Shown one piece after another: positions 16,819 to 24,042 of a stretch of DNA of 41,248 nucleotides. The notes beneath the pieces are model-generated. The model was not told the origin of the DNA, did not search any database, and was given only the letters and a program-made list of their open reading frames with translations. Source of the stretch: an uncultured Spirochaetales bacterium (GTDB taxonomy: Bacteria; Spirochaetota; Spirochaetia; Sphaerochaetales; Sphaerochaetaceae); NCBI GenBank assembly GCA_934276485.1, contig CAKQTE010000081.1, positions 1 to 41,248 of the forward strand, written 5' to 3'. Made by a program: the position numbers and the translations under genes. Positions within the stretch are counted from its first letter, which is position 1; each line of letters starts with the position of its first letter.

Positions 16819-17445
16819 TTAGAACTGCCAGCTATTGAACTCGAAAGGCTGAACATCAGGCTCGCCCTTGTCATTCTCTTCGTTCTTGCAATACTCAAGA
16901 TACTCGTTGTAGATCTTCTTGATGTCCTCACCCTCAAGCTGAGGAATTACGCGAGAAGCCTCTGTTAGGAAATGAACTTCGTCTCTTCCCATCTCTCTAC
17001 CCTTCTTTGTATGCAAATCATAAGCATAATCTGGAACCTCTGCACCACGTCCGTGAGCAAAGTCCTTGATAAGCATGTTCTTTACATTGTCAGAGCTTCT
17101 CTCTTTCTTCTGCTTACATAGATATCTGATTGCATGAACAAAGAACATTGGCTGGTCGCCATCGTTATATGGGAATTCCTGGCTGATCTTGAAGAGTGTG
17201 TAAATCAACTCTGGAGCATGAACATCACCAAATCCGATATCTTCAACGCTTATAGCTAGAAGTCTTCTCCATAGCTTCTCTTCAAATTGAGGGGATGTGA
17301 TATACATTTCGTATGCAGCTGCAAGTGCATTGTGTTCCATACCCCTTCTGATGGATTTCTGTAACATTGAGATAATCTCATCACCTGAGATTCCGTTTCT
17401 AGTTGTGACCTGTGCCCATGGGTCATAAGACATAAACTTGCTCAT
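16819..17445 (-). CDS. RarA/MgsA C-terminal-domain-like protein, copy B
   Basis: The 208-aa protein is a paralogue of copies A and C. It has MLQKSIRRGM, the LWRRLLAISVEDIGFGD motif that resembles the SEDIG helix of the RarA C-terminal domain, HAIRYLC, KKERSSD and DLHTKKGREMGRDEVHF. There is no P-loop. A ~15-residue C-terminal tail rich in acidic and aromatic residues is unique to this copy. The gene starts 5 nt after the MalG-type permease stop, with an AAGGAT ribosome binding site, and is last in the importer 2 operon. Function unknown; the repeated linkage to importers is the main clue. Confidence 0.75.
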   Translation of the reverse strand: MSKFMSYDPWAQVTTRNGISGDEIISMLQKSIRRGMEHNALAAAYEMYITSPQFEEKLWRRLLAISVEDIGFGDVHAPELIYTLFKISQEFPYNDGDQPMFFVHAIRYLCKQKKERSSDNVKNMLIKDFAHGRGAEVPDYAYDLHTKKGREMGRDEVHFLTEASRVIPQLEGEDIKKIYNEYLEYCKNEENDKGEPDVQPFEFNSWQF

Positions 17446-17450
17446 AAAAC

Positions 17451-18269
17451 TTATCCTTTTATGCCAGAGGAAGAAACTCCAGCAACAAAATATTTCTGTG
17501 TAAATACAAATAGTATGACAATAGGGATGATTGCAAGAGATGCTGCAGCCATCTGTACTGGGATATTGCCACCGCCACGAGCTTGGAAGAACTGGATCGC
17601 TGGAGTCAACATCTGGTTCTTTGGTGTGCTTATAAACAAATATGGATCCAAGAAGTTGTTCCAGATGTTTATAAACGAAAAGAGAACAGTTGTTGCAATA
17701 ATTGGACCAGATAGTGGAATGAATATCTTAGCTAGTATTCTTGTATGTCCTGCGCCATCAATCTTTGCAGCTTCCGAGAAATCCTCAGGAATGGATGCAA
17801 AGAACTGACTTAGAAGCATAAGATAGAATACTTCTGTCATCTCTGGCAGTACGATTACCCACATTGAATCCAAGAGATGAATCTGTCTGAAGAATAGATA
17901 TCTTGGAACCATTGTTGTCTCACCGGGGATCATGAGTGTTGCTAGCAATATTGCCATTACTATTCCAGACCCTCTGAATTTGATTCTGCTGAATGAATAT
18001 GCAGCTGGAATAGTAACAATAAGTCTCAAGACGATTGTTACCAATACTGTCTTTATTGTATTCCAATACCAATTGAAGAAATATTGTCTATGGAAAACCT
18101 GACTGTAATTTGCACCTGTTGGCTTGAGGATCTCATAAATTGGCTTATATACATCGCCCTGAACTCTGAATGAGATCACGACCATCATCACGAGAGGAGC
18201 AATTGTAATCAATGCAAATAGCCAAATAACAATATAGAAGAGAACTCTTTTAAAGCTTACTTGTCCCAT
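17451..18269 (-). CDS. ABC permease, MalG type, importer 2
   Basis: The 272-aa membrane protein has six hydrophobic segments and a full EAA loop, EAAKIDGAGHTRILAKIFIP. It ends in VAGVSSSGIKG, the usual MalG-type C-terminus. Its start overlaps the MalF-type gene by 13 nt, so the two are translationally coupled. It is a diverged homologue of the importer 1 permease. No ATPase gene accompanies this operon, so it probably uses the UgpC-type ATPase at 13167-14228. Confidence 0.88.
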   Translation of the reverse strand: MGQVSFKRVLFYIVIWLFALITIAPLVMMVVISFRVQGDVYKPIYEILKPTGANYSQVFHRQYFFNWYWNTIKTVLVTIVLRLIVTIPAAYSFSRIKFRGSGIVMAILLATLMIPGETTMVPRYLFFRQIHLLDSMWVIVLPEMTEVFYLMLLSQFFASIPEDFSEAAKIDGAGHTRILAKIFIPLSGPIIATTVLFSFINIWNNFLDPYLFISTPKNQMLTPAIQFFQARGGGNIPVQMAAASLAIIPIVILFVFTQKYFVAGVSSSGIKG

Positions 18270-19144
18270 ATGCGCCTCATTGTGTTAACGATCTTATTGA
18301 TAAAGACAATGAAAATTGTCATGAATACACCTTCTGCAGCTGCATATGAATACTTTGAGTATACAAATGCATCGTTATAGATCTGCATTGAAAGAACTGT
18401 TGTAGTAGTTCCAGGTCCACCTGCTGTCAATGCCTGTATTACAGTGTAGTTCTTGAATGAATTGATGATTGTGATCGTCAATAGCATCCAAAGCGCAGGT
18501 CTGATATATGGAAGTGTGACATATCTTAGCTTTTGCCATGGTGTTGCACCTTCGATTTTAGCAACTTCATACAAATCTTCAGGAACATCCTGGAGAGAGG
18601 CCAAGACAGTTATTGTGTTGAACGCCACTGCCAAGAATCCTGCTATGATAGCAGTTAGCGGAAGCGCAAGATATTGGCTGGATAGCCACTTTGGTCCAGT
18701 AATCCCAATTGCCTTCAAAGCAAGATTCACTGGGCCCTTTGTTGGATTGAAAATGAACTTGAATACAATTCCAACTGCGATGATGTTTGTTACATATGGT
18801 AGGTAGAACATTGTCCTTACTGCCATTCTTGTTTTGAACTCCCTGTTTAACAGGAGAGCCAAGAAGAATCCAACAACCATAACAAACAATGTGTATAGGC
18901 AAGAGAATCCTACGCTCTTGGATAAAGAAGACCAGAATTCTGGATTACCTAACACATTTAGATAGTTATCAAGACCTCTGAAAGAGGTATCAGAGTAGGT
19001 TCTGATTGAATTTCTACCCAGGAAGCTTACCCAGATACCATATAGCATTGGATATAGCTTGAAAACAGCAAACATAGTGAGAAAAGGAAGCACTAGCATA
19101 ATTCCAATTCTCTCTTCACGTTTTTGGTTTTTACTCAGAACCAT
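18257..19144 (-). CDS. ABC permease, MalF type, importer 2
   Basis: The 295-aa membrane protein has six hydrophobic segments, a cytoplasmic N-terminus rich in basic residues, and an EAA loop reading EVAKIEGATPWQKLRYVTLP. It lies between the binding protein (21 nt away) and the MalG-type partner (13-nt overlap). The family imports sugars and related solutes (CUT1 type). Membership is clear, substrate is not. Confidence 0.88.
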   Translation of the reverse strand: MVLSKNQKREERIGIMLVLPFLTMFAVFKLYPMLYGIWVSFLGRNSIRTYSDTSFRGLDNYLNVLGNPEFWSSLSKSVGFSCLYTLFVMVVGFFLALLLNREFKTRMAVRTMFYLPYVTNIIAVGIVFKFIFNPTKGPVNLALKAIGITGPKWLSSQYLALPLTAIIAGFLAVAFNTITVLASLQDVPEDLYEVAKIEGATPWQKLRYVTLPYIRPALWMLLTITIINSFKNYTVIQALTAGGPGTTTTVLSMQIYNDAFVYSKYSYAAAEGVFMTIFIVFINKIVNTMRRIWDK

Positions 19145-19165
19145 TAACCTACTCCTTACGCTTGA

Positions 19166-20473
19166 TTATTTTGAGTTCTTAATTGCTTCATTAACCTTTG
19201 TTACGATATTGTTGATTGTAGTATCGATATCCTGAAGGTCCATGAAATAAGCCTGCAACTCTGAGTTTGCAATTCTGTTGTACTCGTTAGCTGCAACACC
19301 TACGATATCGGACTGAGCAGCACCGAGGCCTGTGTTGATCCATGCATTGTACAAATCCTCAACAGTTACCTGTCCATTTGAAGCTTCTGCAATTGAAGAG
19401 AAAACCTGTTGCTGCTGCTCTTCTGTGAGAGTTGCAAGAGCTGGAATTCCCTTTTCATACTTCCACTGGTTTTCACCAAGCCATATTAGGTATGTGAAAG
19501 CTTCATTTGGGTGAGCTGCATTCTTGTTGATAGAAACGTAGCCAAGGCTGATCATGTTGTTGTTTCCGCCGTTTGGTGTTGATGGAAGTGGAGCAACACC
19601 ATACTTCCAATCTCTTGGATAGTCTGTCTGGCTGTTTAATAGACGTGTGAACCAGTTGCCCTGAGGGAACATTGCAAGTCTGTCACCAGAGATTGCATAG
19701 TAGTTCCAGGAAGCGTTCTCGTTTACAACTTCATCAACTGGCATCTGGACCTTTAGTGTGTTTCCAAGATCATAGTACCACTTGATAGCTTCCCTGAATT
19801 CAGGAGCATCGAAGTTACATGTGCCATCTTCCTTGTATAGAGGAACATCCAACTGCTTTGCAGGAAGGATTGTCCATGGGTTCTCGATGTTCATATATGA
19901 GCCATAGATTCCCTCATCAAGGTTTGTAACCTTCTTAGCTGTCTCGATGTACTCATCCCATGTCCAAGAACCTTCTGGGTAAGCAACTCCTGCCTTGTCA
20001 AATAGATCCTTGTTGTAGAAGATACACCATAGCTCCTGCTTAGTAGGAACTGAGTAGTATGTACCATCTTCATCCTGAAGGTTTGCTCCCCAGATTCCCT
20101 TAGCATCTACTCCTGCAGAAGCGAAAAGATCATTGAGAGGAAGGAAGAAACCAGCCTCAACTCTATCCTGGTAGAACTTTGGTCCCAAAGATGGGATTAC
20201 GTCAAACTTCTCTCCAGATAGAAGCCATGTGTTAAGTAGTGAATCGTGGTCTTCATCGTTTCCTGGAGTTGGGATAACTTCAACATGAATACCTGTTTCC
20301 TTCTCGAAATCAGCATTCATTGTCTTATACCACTCTTCATCAGCATAAGAAGCTCTACATACTGTAGTAACTACCTTACTTTCGGTCTTTGGTGCACTTT
20401 CCTTGCCACCGGAAGCAAAGATGGCAGCAGTCATTACTGTCAAAAGCATCAAAACGCTCAATAATCTTTTCAT
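19166..20473 (-). CDS. Extracellular solute-binding protein, ABC importer 2
   Basis: The 435-aa protein begins with a signal peptide cleaved probably after IFA, before SGGKES, a style common in spirochaete binding proteins. The mature domain resembles family 1 solute-binding proteins, with YNKDLFDKAGVAYPEGSWTW as a recognisable block. There is no lipobox cysteine. It differs strongly from the importer 1 binding protein, so the two importers likely bind different or differently sized ligands. It follows RarA-C-like copy A by 10 nt and precedes its permeases. Confidence 0.87.
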   Translation of the reverse strand: MKRLLSVLMLLTVMTAAIFASGGKESAPKTESKVVTTVCRASYADEEWYKTMNADFEKETGIHVEVIPTPGNDEDHDSLLNTWLLSGEKFDVIPSLGPKFYQDRVEAGFFLPLNDLFASAGVDAKGIWGANLQDEDGTYYSVPTKQELWCIFYNKDLFDKAGVAYPEGSWTWDEYIETAKKVTNLDEGIYGSYMNIENPWTILPAKQLDVPLYKEDGTCNFDAPEFREAIKWYYDLGNTLKVQMPVDEVVNENASWNYYAISGDRLAMFPQGNWFTRLLNSQTDYPRDWKYGVAPLPSTPNGGNNNMISLGYVSINKNAAHPNEAFTYLIWLGENQWKYEKGIPALATLTEEQQQQVFSSIAEASNGQVTVEDLYNAWINTGLGAAQSDIVGVAANEYNRIANSELQAYFMDLQDIDTTINNIVTKVNEAIKNSK

Positions 20474-20483
20474 AAAAAAGCTC

Positions 20484-21059
20484 CTATTTATCTTTTTTTT
20501 GATTTGCCAAGATTTCTAGCACTCTTTCTCTATATGTTCTGTCTCTACCTTCCCATTCAGGAGAAACCATAGAACCTGTTGAGTAGAAGTAATCTTCATC
20601 TCTACCAAGCTGCTGTCCCATTAGAGTGTGCTTATCGATTGCATATTCAGGAATTTCTGGCTTTAGGTTACCTGCAGCATATTCCTTCATAATCCAGTTG
20701 TACATCTCATCAGAAGATCTATCCTTCTTGCACTGGCATAGATATCTGACAGCGTGGATAGCCAAGAGTCCTCTGTCTCCAGCTTGCTTGAATGTCTGTC
20801 TCATCTGATCTAGAACACCAACTGTAACTGCAGCCATTGGCTCAGCAAAACCAACATCCTCAACGCTGATAGTCTTTAGTCTGAACCAAAGATACTCTTC
20901 CATATCCTCGCTTGTGATTAGCATTTCGTATGCTAATGTGCATGCATTCTCTGGATGATTTCTCCTGATTTCCTTCTGAAGTGCGGAAATAACCAAATCA
21001 GCAGCAAGGCCTGAACGTGTCTGGCACTTTTGCCAATGATCATAAGGATACTGTGACAT
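20484..21059 (-). CDS. RarA/MgsA C-terminal-domain-like protein, copy A
   Basis: The 191-aa protein shares the ALQKEIRRN helix, LWFRLKTISVEDVGFAEP (compare the SEDIGLADP motif of RarA), HAVRYLC, KKDRSSD and DKHTLMGQQLGRDEDYF with copies B and C. No Walker motifs are present. The start at 21059 has a GAGGGAG ribosome binding site; the reading frame extends to 21104 without one. It is the first gene of the importer 2 operon, ahead of the binding protein, so it should be well expressed. Its position and equal length to copy C suggest a conserved accessory role in this type of transport system. Confidence 0.75.
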   Translation of the reverse strand: MSQYPYDHWQKCQTRSGLAADLVISALQKEIRRNHPENACTLAYEMLITSEDMEEYLWFRLKTISVEDVGFAEPMAAVTVGVLDQMRQTFKQAGDRGLLAIHAVRYLCQCKKDRSSDEMYNWIMKEYAAGNLKPEIPEYAIDKHTLMGQQLGRDEDYFYSTGSMVSPEWEGRDRTYRERVLEILANQKKDK

Positions 21060-21379
21060 AAAATATACTCCCTCAAATAATAAAAATGTTGAAAAAACAA
21101 TCATAGTTGTTTTACATTTTCATTACAATATTTTTTGTATCATTGGAAAAACTGGTTTTCACAACAAACAAAGCCCCAACTTATAAGCACTTTGGAAATA
21201 TTATTTCGAATTAGTTTCGAACAAATTTGTTAATATTGTTGAAATATTTCCTTATTGCAATTTGGATTATAAGCAATAAATCGTTTTCATAGCTATATTA
21301 TTTATGCTCAAAAACTTTCGAAAAAGTCTCATTTTATATTTCCGTTTATTTCTCTTTAATGATATGCTTTTCTATGTAA
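21060..21379. promoter_or_regulatory. Divergent control region between the importer 2 operon and the AraC gene
   Basis: The 320-bp gap has no gene. It contains the minus-strand motif TTTGTTGTGAAAAC (21155-21168) shared with the DeoR and importer 1 control regions. Three copies of TTTCGAA occur (21204-21210, 21215-21221, 21316-21322), the first two 11 bp apart, one helical turn, as is common for AraC-type half-sites. A 9-bp inverted repeat GGAAATATT/AATATTTCC (21194-21202 and 21243-21251) encloses the first two. Promoters must lie here, but no convincing -35/-10 pair was found. Confidence 0.5.
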
Positions 21380-22288
21380 ATGATTCACGAGAAAGAAATA
21401 GTCAATGAACCGCAAGGTAAGATAAAGATTCATCTGTCTGAAAATGCTATTGCAGCATCTCCATTCTCCATTGCTCGCATCAAGCAAGGAGGATATGGAC
21501 TATTGGAAAAAGACTTCTGGATTCAGAGAGTTGCCAACAGAGGATTCCATGTATTCTTTGTAACCCTTTCTGGAATGGGAGAGATCATACTTGAAGATGG
21601 GACTGTATTAACACTAAAGAAAGGCGACGGCTTTATCTCATGGGCAACTGGACAAGCTCACTACGAGCACACTATCAGCGAAGAGCCATGGGAGATGGTA
21701 TGGATCACTATTTGGGAAGACTCTCCTCGATTAAAACCAACATCCCTTGATTGGGAACTAAGAGAGGTAACGGAGAACAATTGCAATCTCTTGAAGACTG
21801 CGATCAATAACATTATTGAAGAAGATTCCTACAACGACTCAAAGAGCGTTGAGGCAATAACATGCCATGAGGCATTGTTCTTGATATATCTAGAGCGAGC
21901 ATTCGGAATAACAGAAGATGCAGAGCACTCCCATCATAGAGCAGAGCTTGCTACTCTTTGGAAGAAAGTTGCAAACGAACCTAATGAACATTGGACGCTT
22001 AAAAAGCTATCGGAAGTATCTGGATTTTCAAAGGCACACCTAACTCGCCTATGCCACCTGTTGTATGACAAAAGCCCAGGCAAGATCGTATCTGAACTTT
22101 TATTGAAACAAGCGCGAATATATCTAAAGAACTCAGATCTAACTATTGGCGAGATATCTGAAAGACTGGGATTTTCTTCTGTTGCATCTTTCTCTACTGC
22201 TTTCAAGGATTACACAGGCATGTCCCCTAGGGAATACAAGAAAGACAAAACCTATCAAACAGATAAGACAGACCTATTCCATCCATAA
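21380..22288 (+). CDS. AraC-family transcriptional regulator
   Basis: The 302-aa protein has an N-terminal cupin-like AraC sensing domain (about 20-110, with GMGEIILEDG and GDGFISW) and two C-terminal helix-turn-helix motifs. The first is LKKLSEVSGFSKAHLTRL; the second is IGEISERLGFSSVASFSTAF, followed by the family signature TGMSPREYKK. It is transcribed divergently from the importer 2 operon, and most likely activates it. An in-frame stop directly precedes the ATG and no ribosome binding site is visible, so the start is fixed but its translation may be weak or leader-poor. Confidence 0.9.
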   Translation: MIHEKEIVNEPQGKIKIHLSENAIAASPFSIARIKQGGYGLLEKDFWIQRVANRGFHVFFVTLSGMGEIILEDGTVLTLKKGDGFISWATGQAHYEHTISEEPWEMVWITIWEDSPRLKPTSLDWELREVTENNCNLLKTAINNIIEEDSYNDSKSVEAITCHEALFLIYLERAFGITEDAEHSHHRAELATLWKKVANEPNEHWTLKKLSEVSGFSKAHLTRLCHLLYDKSPGKIVSELLLKQARIYLKNSDLTIGEISERLGFSSVASFSTAFKDYTGMSPREYKKDKTYQTDKTDLFHP

Positions 22289-22293
22289 ATGAA

Positions 22294-22329
22294 AAACACC
22301 AGAAAATCATAGAGGACTATCTGGTGTTT
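22294..22329. terminator. Bidirectional terminator
   Basis: AAACACCAGA (22294-22303) pairs with TCTGGTGTTT (22320-22329), perfect 10 bp with a 16-nt loop and U-rich flanks on both strands. It ends the AraC gene (+) and the secreted-protein gene at 22337 (-). Its stem sequence is repeated in the terminator at 22979-23009. Confidence 0.85.
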
Positions 22330-22336
22330 GCTTTTC

Positions 22337-22924
22337 TTATATTGTCTCAAATTGAACAGATACTGTAGCAGTATATTCAGCAACAGGAAGATTCTCGTTC
22401 TTATTCCACACAACAGCTATACTCATCAAAGGTACTGCAGGAACTGGAGTCTTGGTGTCATCATATGTAAACAGAAATGAGCATGGCTCTCCTCCTACTG
22501 TAAAAAATTCATTTACAGCCTCTACATTAAAATGATTAGAAGAAGCATCTCCGCCATACAAAACCTGCTTCAAAGAAATATACTGCACCGTAGATTCATA
22601 AATACTACCATTTGCAAGAGTTGCACTAAATGGAGTTGCTGAATAAGTAACTTTTATATTGCCTGCATAGCGTGCAATGTTTGTTTGAGAGACCTTAAAA
22701 TAAACAGTTACATCATTTGTGAGTAGATCTAGGGTATCGCCAGAAAGAGTTAGCGTATTACCTTGTTCTACTTCTGTAGCAAAATTCTCATCAGTACTAG
22801 CAGAGAATTTGAATGTAGGTTCTTGTTCATTATTTATTGTTAACTTCAAGTTGAGTGTAGTATCTGTAGCAAACAATGAAACAGATAAGACTATCAAAAT
22901 GATAATACAAAACCCCTTCTTCAT
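22337..22924 (-). CDS. Secreted protein of unknown function, paralogue 1
   Basis: The 195-aa protein has a signal peptide (MKKGFCIIILIVLSVSLFA) with cleavage after FA. The mature part looks beta-rich, starting with a TLNLKLTINNEQEPTFKFSA strand pattern. The C-terminal block VVWNKNENLPVAEYTATVSV closely matches TWNKNKDLPAGEYSASVSV in the next gene, so the two are paralogues. No known family was recognised; the beta-sandwich pattern loosely recalls fimbrial or coat proteins. A short AAAGGA ribosome binding site precedes the ATG. It probably lies in the periplasm or on the cell surface. Confidence 0.7.
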   Translation of the reverse strand: MKKGFCIIILIVLSVSLFATDTTLNLKLTINNEQEPTFKFSASTDENFATEVEQGNTLTLSGDTLDLLTNDVTVYFKVSQTNIARYAGNIKVTYSATPFSATLANGSIYESTVQYISLKQVLYGGDASSNHFNVEAVNEFFTVGGEPCSFLFTYDDTKTPVPAVPLMSIAVVWNKNENLPVAEYTATVSVQFETI

Positions 22925-22978
22925 AATCCTTTACACCTAATCTTTAAGTCTCACGTCTTACTGTACTAGAAAAGAAAA

Positions 22979-23009
22979 CACCAGAATTGCATTTAATAAC
23001 AATCTGGTG
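22979..23009 (-). terminator. Terminator after secreted-protein paralogue 2
   Basis: CACCAGA (22979-22985) pairs with TCTGGTG (23003-23009), and on the minus strand a U-rich tail (TTTTCTTTTC) follows. The stem is the same as in the terminator after paralogue 1, which suggests that gene and terminator were duplicated together. Confidence 0.75.
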
Positions 23010-23034
23010 CTTGCAGATAGATTTAGAATAGCTA

Positions 23035-23670
23035 TCAAACGCTCTCAATTTTCACAGAAACAGAAGCGCTATATTCTCCCGCAGGAAGATCCTTATTTTT
23101 ATTCCAAGTAATGCATACTACTTGTAAATCTGTATTTTCAGGAATTGTTGTGGAAACATTTTCATCTCCATATGTGAAAATAACAACAAAAGGCTCTCCG
23201 GATGTATGCCCTGCTGCATTCTCTGGCTCAGCAGTGAATGTCCTAGTCTCACCAGTACTTAATGTGTCTTGATAATGAGACACCATTCCAATACCTGATG
23301 GGGAAACCTTATAAGAATCAGCAGAAGCACCAACAGTAAAAGAAGGCTCAAATGCAGTAGCAGAATATGTAACCTTTACTTTTCCCTTGTAGCGAGTCAA
23401 AGCATTCTGAGTAACTTTACAATAAACTGTAGTAGTCTCATTTAACAAACTAGTATATGGAACAGCAATTGTTGAACCAACAGCTTGATAACTTCCATGC
23501 TCTGGCACAATTCCGTTATCTGATAGAGCTGCCATAAATGAGAATTTAGGATCAGCAACTGGAACAGTAACTTTCAAGTTAACTGAACCTGTTAAGTATT
23601 CTGATTCTGTTGCAAACACTGAACCTATTACGATTGCTAGTAAAAATAGCATTGTTAAAATCTTCTTCAT
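23035..23670 (-). CDS. Secreted protein of unknown function, paralogue 2
   Basis: The 211-aa protein has a signal peptide (MKKILTMLFLLAIVIGSVFA) with cleavage before TESEY. The mature part begins with GSVNLKVTVPVADPKFSFMA, and the C-terminus has TWNKNKDLPAGEYSASVSVK, both aligned with paralogue 1. The start at 23670 has an AGGA ribosome binding site 9 nt upstream; the reading frame extends to 23691. The leader contains palindromes (see the region at 23671-23990), so its expression may be regulated. Family not recognised. Confidence 0.7.
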   Translation of the reverse strand: MKKILTMLFLLAIVIGSVFATESEYLTGSVNLKVTVPVADPKFSFMAALSDNGIVPEHGSYQAVGSTIAVPYTSLLNETTTVYCKVTQNALTRYKGKVKVTYSATAFEPSFTVGASADSYKVSPSGIGMVSHYQDTLSTGETRTFTAEPENAAGHTSGEPFVVIFTYGDENVSTTIPENTDLQVVCITWNKNKDLPAGEYSASVSVKIESV

Positions 23671-23990
23671 AATAATCATTCCTAATAACAAAAATTTGTT
23701 ATGTTCCCCTTTTTTGAGTTTATAAGCTTCCTAATTAGAAAGCTTGCATAGAGTTACACAAAGTAATTTTACAAGTCAAGAGTTCGACTTATATGATTTT
23801 AAAGACGATTTTTCGATTTTTGTCAAAAATCTTTTTTGTGCAAATTTAGGTCGTGAAAATGATATGCGTTTTTCTATTTTATTATTTCATATAATACAAG
23901 TAGTTAGGTATAGATAACTTAGAATTTATGAACCGATTTTGGCTTTGTTCAGTATTGAAAATGAATTTTTTTGATGGTTGAAAAAAGTTC
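23671..23990. promoter_or_regulatory. Non-coding leader region with two palindromes
   Basis: No gene is supported in this ~320-bp stretch. Next to the ribosome binding site of paralogue 2 lies a perfect 18-nt palindrome, ATAACAAA-AA-TTTGTTAT (23685-23702). At 23724-23745 is a 22-nt near-palindrome AAGCTT...AAGCTT with one mismatch (G-U on the minus-strand RNA). Either could be an operator or a leader hairpin. The rest (23760-23990) is AT-rich with no clear structure. Confidence 0.45.
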
Positions 23991-24032
23991 AAAAAAAATG
24001 GAGTAGACATGCTTTTTTCATTAATCTACTCC
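23991..24032 (-). terminator. Terminator of iadA
   Basis: On the minus strand GGAGTAGA pairs with TCTACTCC (8 bp perfect, 17-nt loop), then an A and eight U residues. It begins 11 nt after the iadA stop. Confidence 0.88.
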
Positions 24033-24042
24033 AAATTAAGGA

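Noticed and set aside
9424..21059. The three RarA-C-like proteins as true RarA ATPases
   Set aside because: No Walker A or B motif is present, and they are ~200 aa, while RarA is about 430-450 aa.
23760..23990. A small RNA gene in the AT-rich stretch upstream of the secreted-protein gene
   Set aside because: No promoter-terminator pair or stable structure was seen apart from the iadA terminator.
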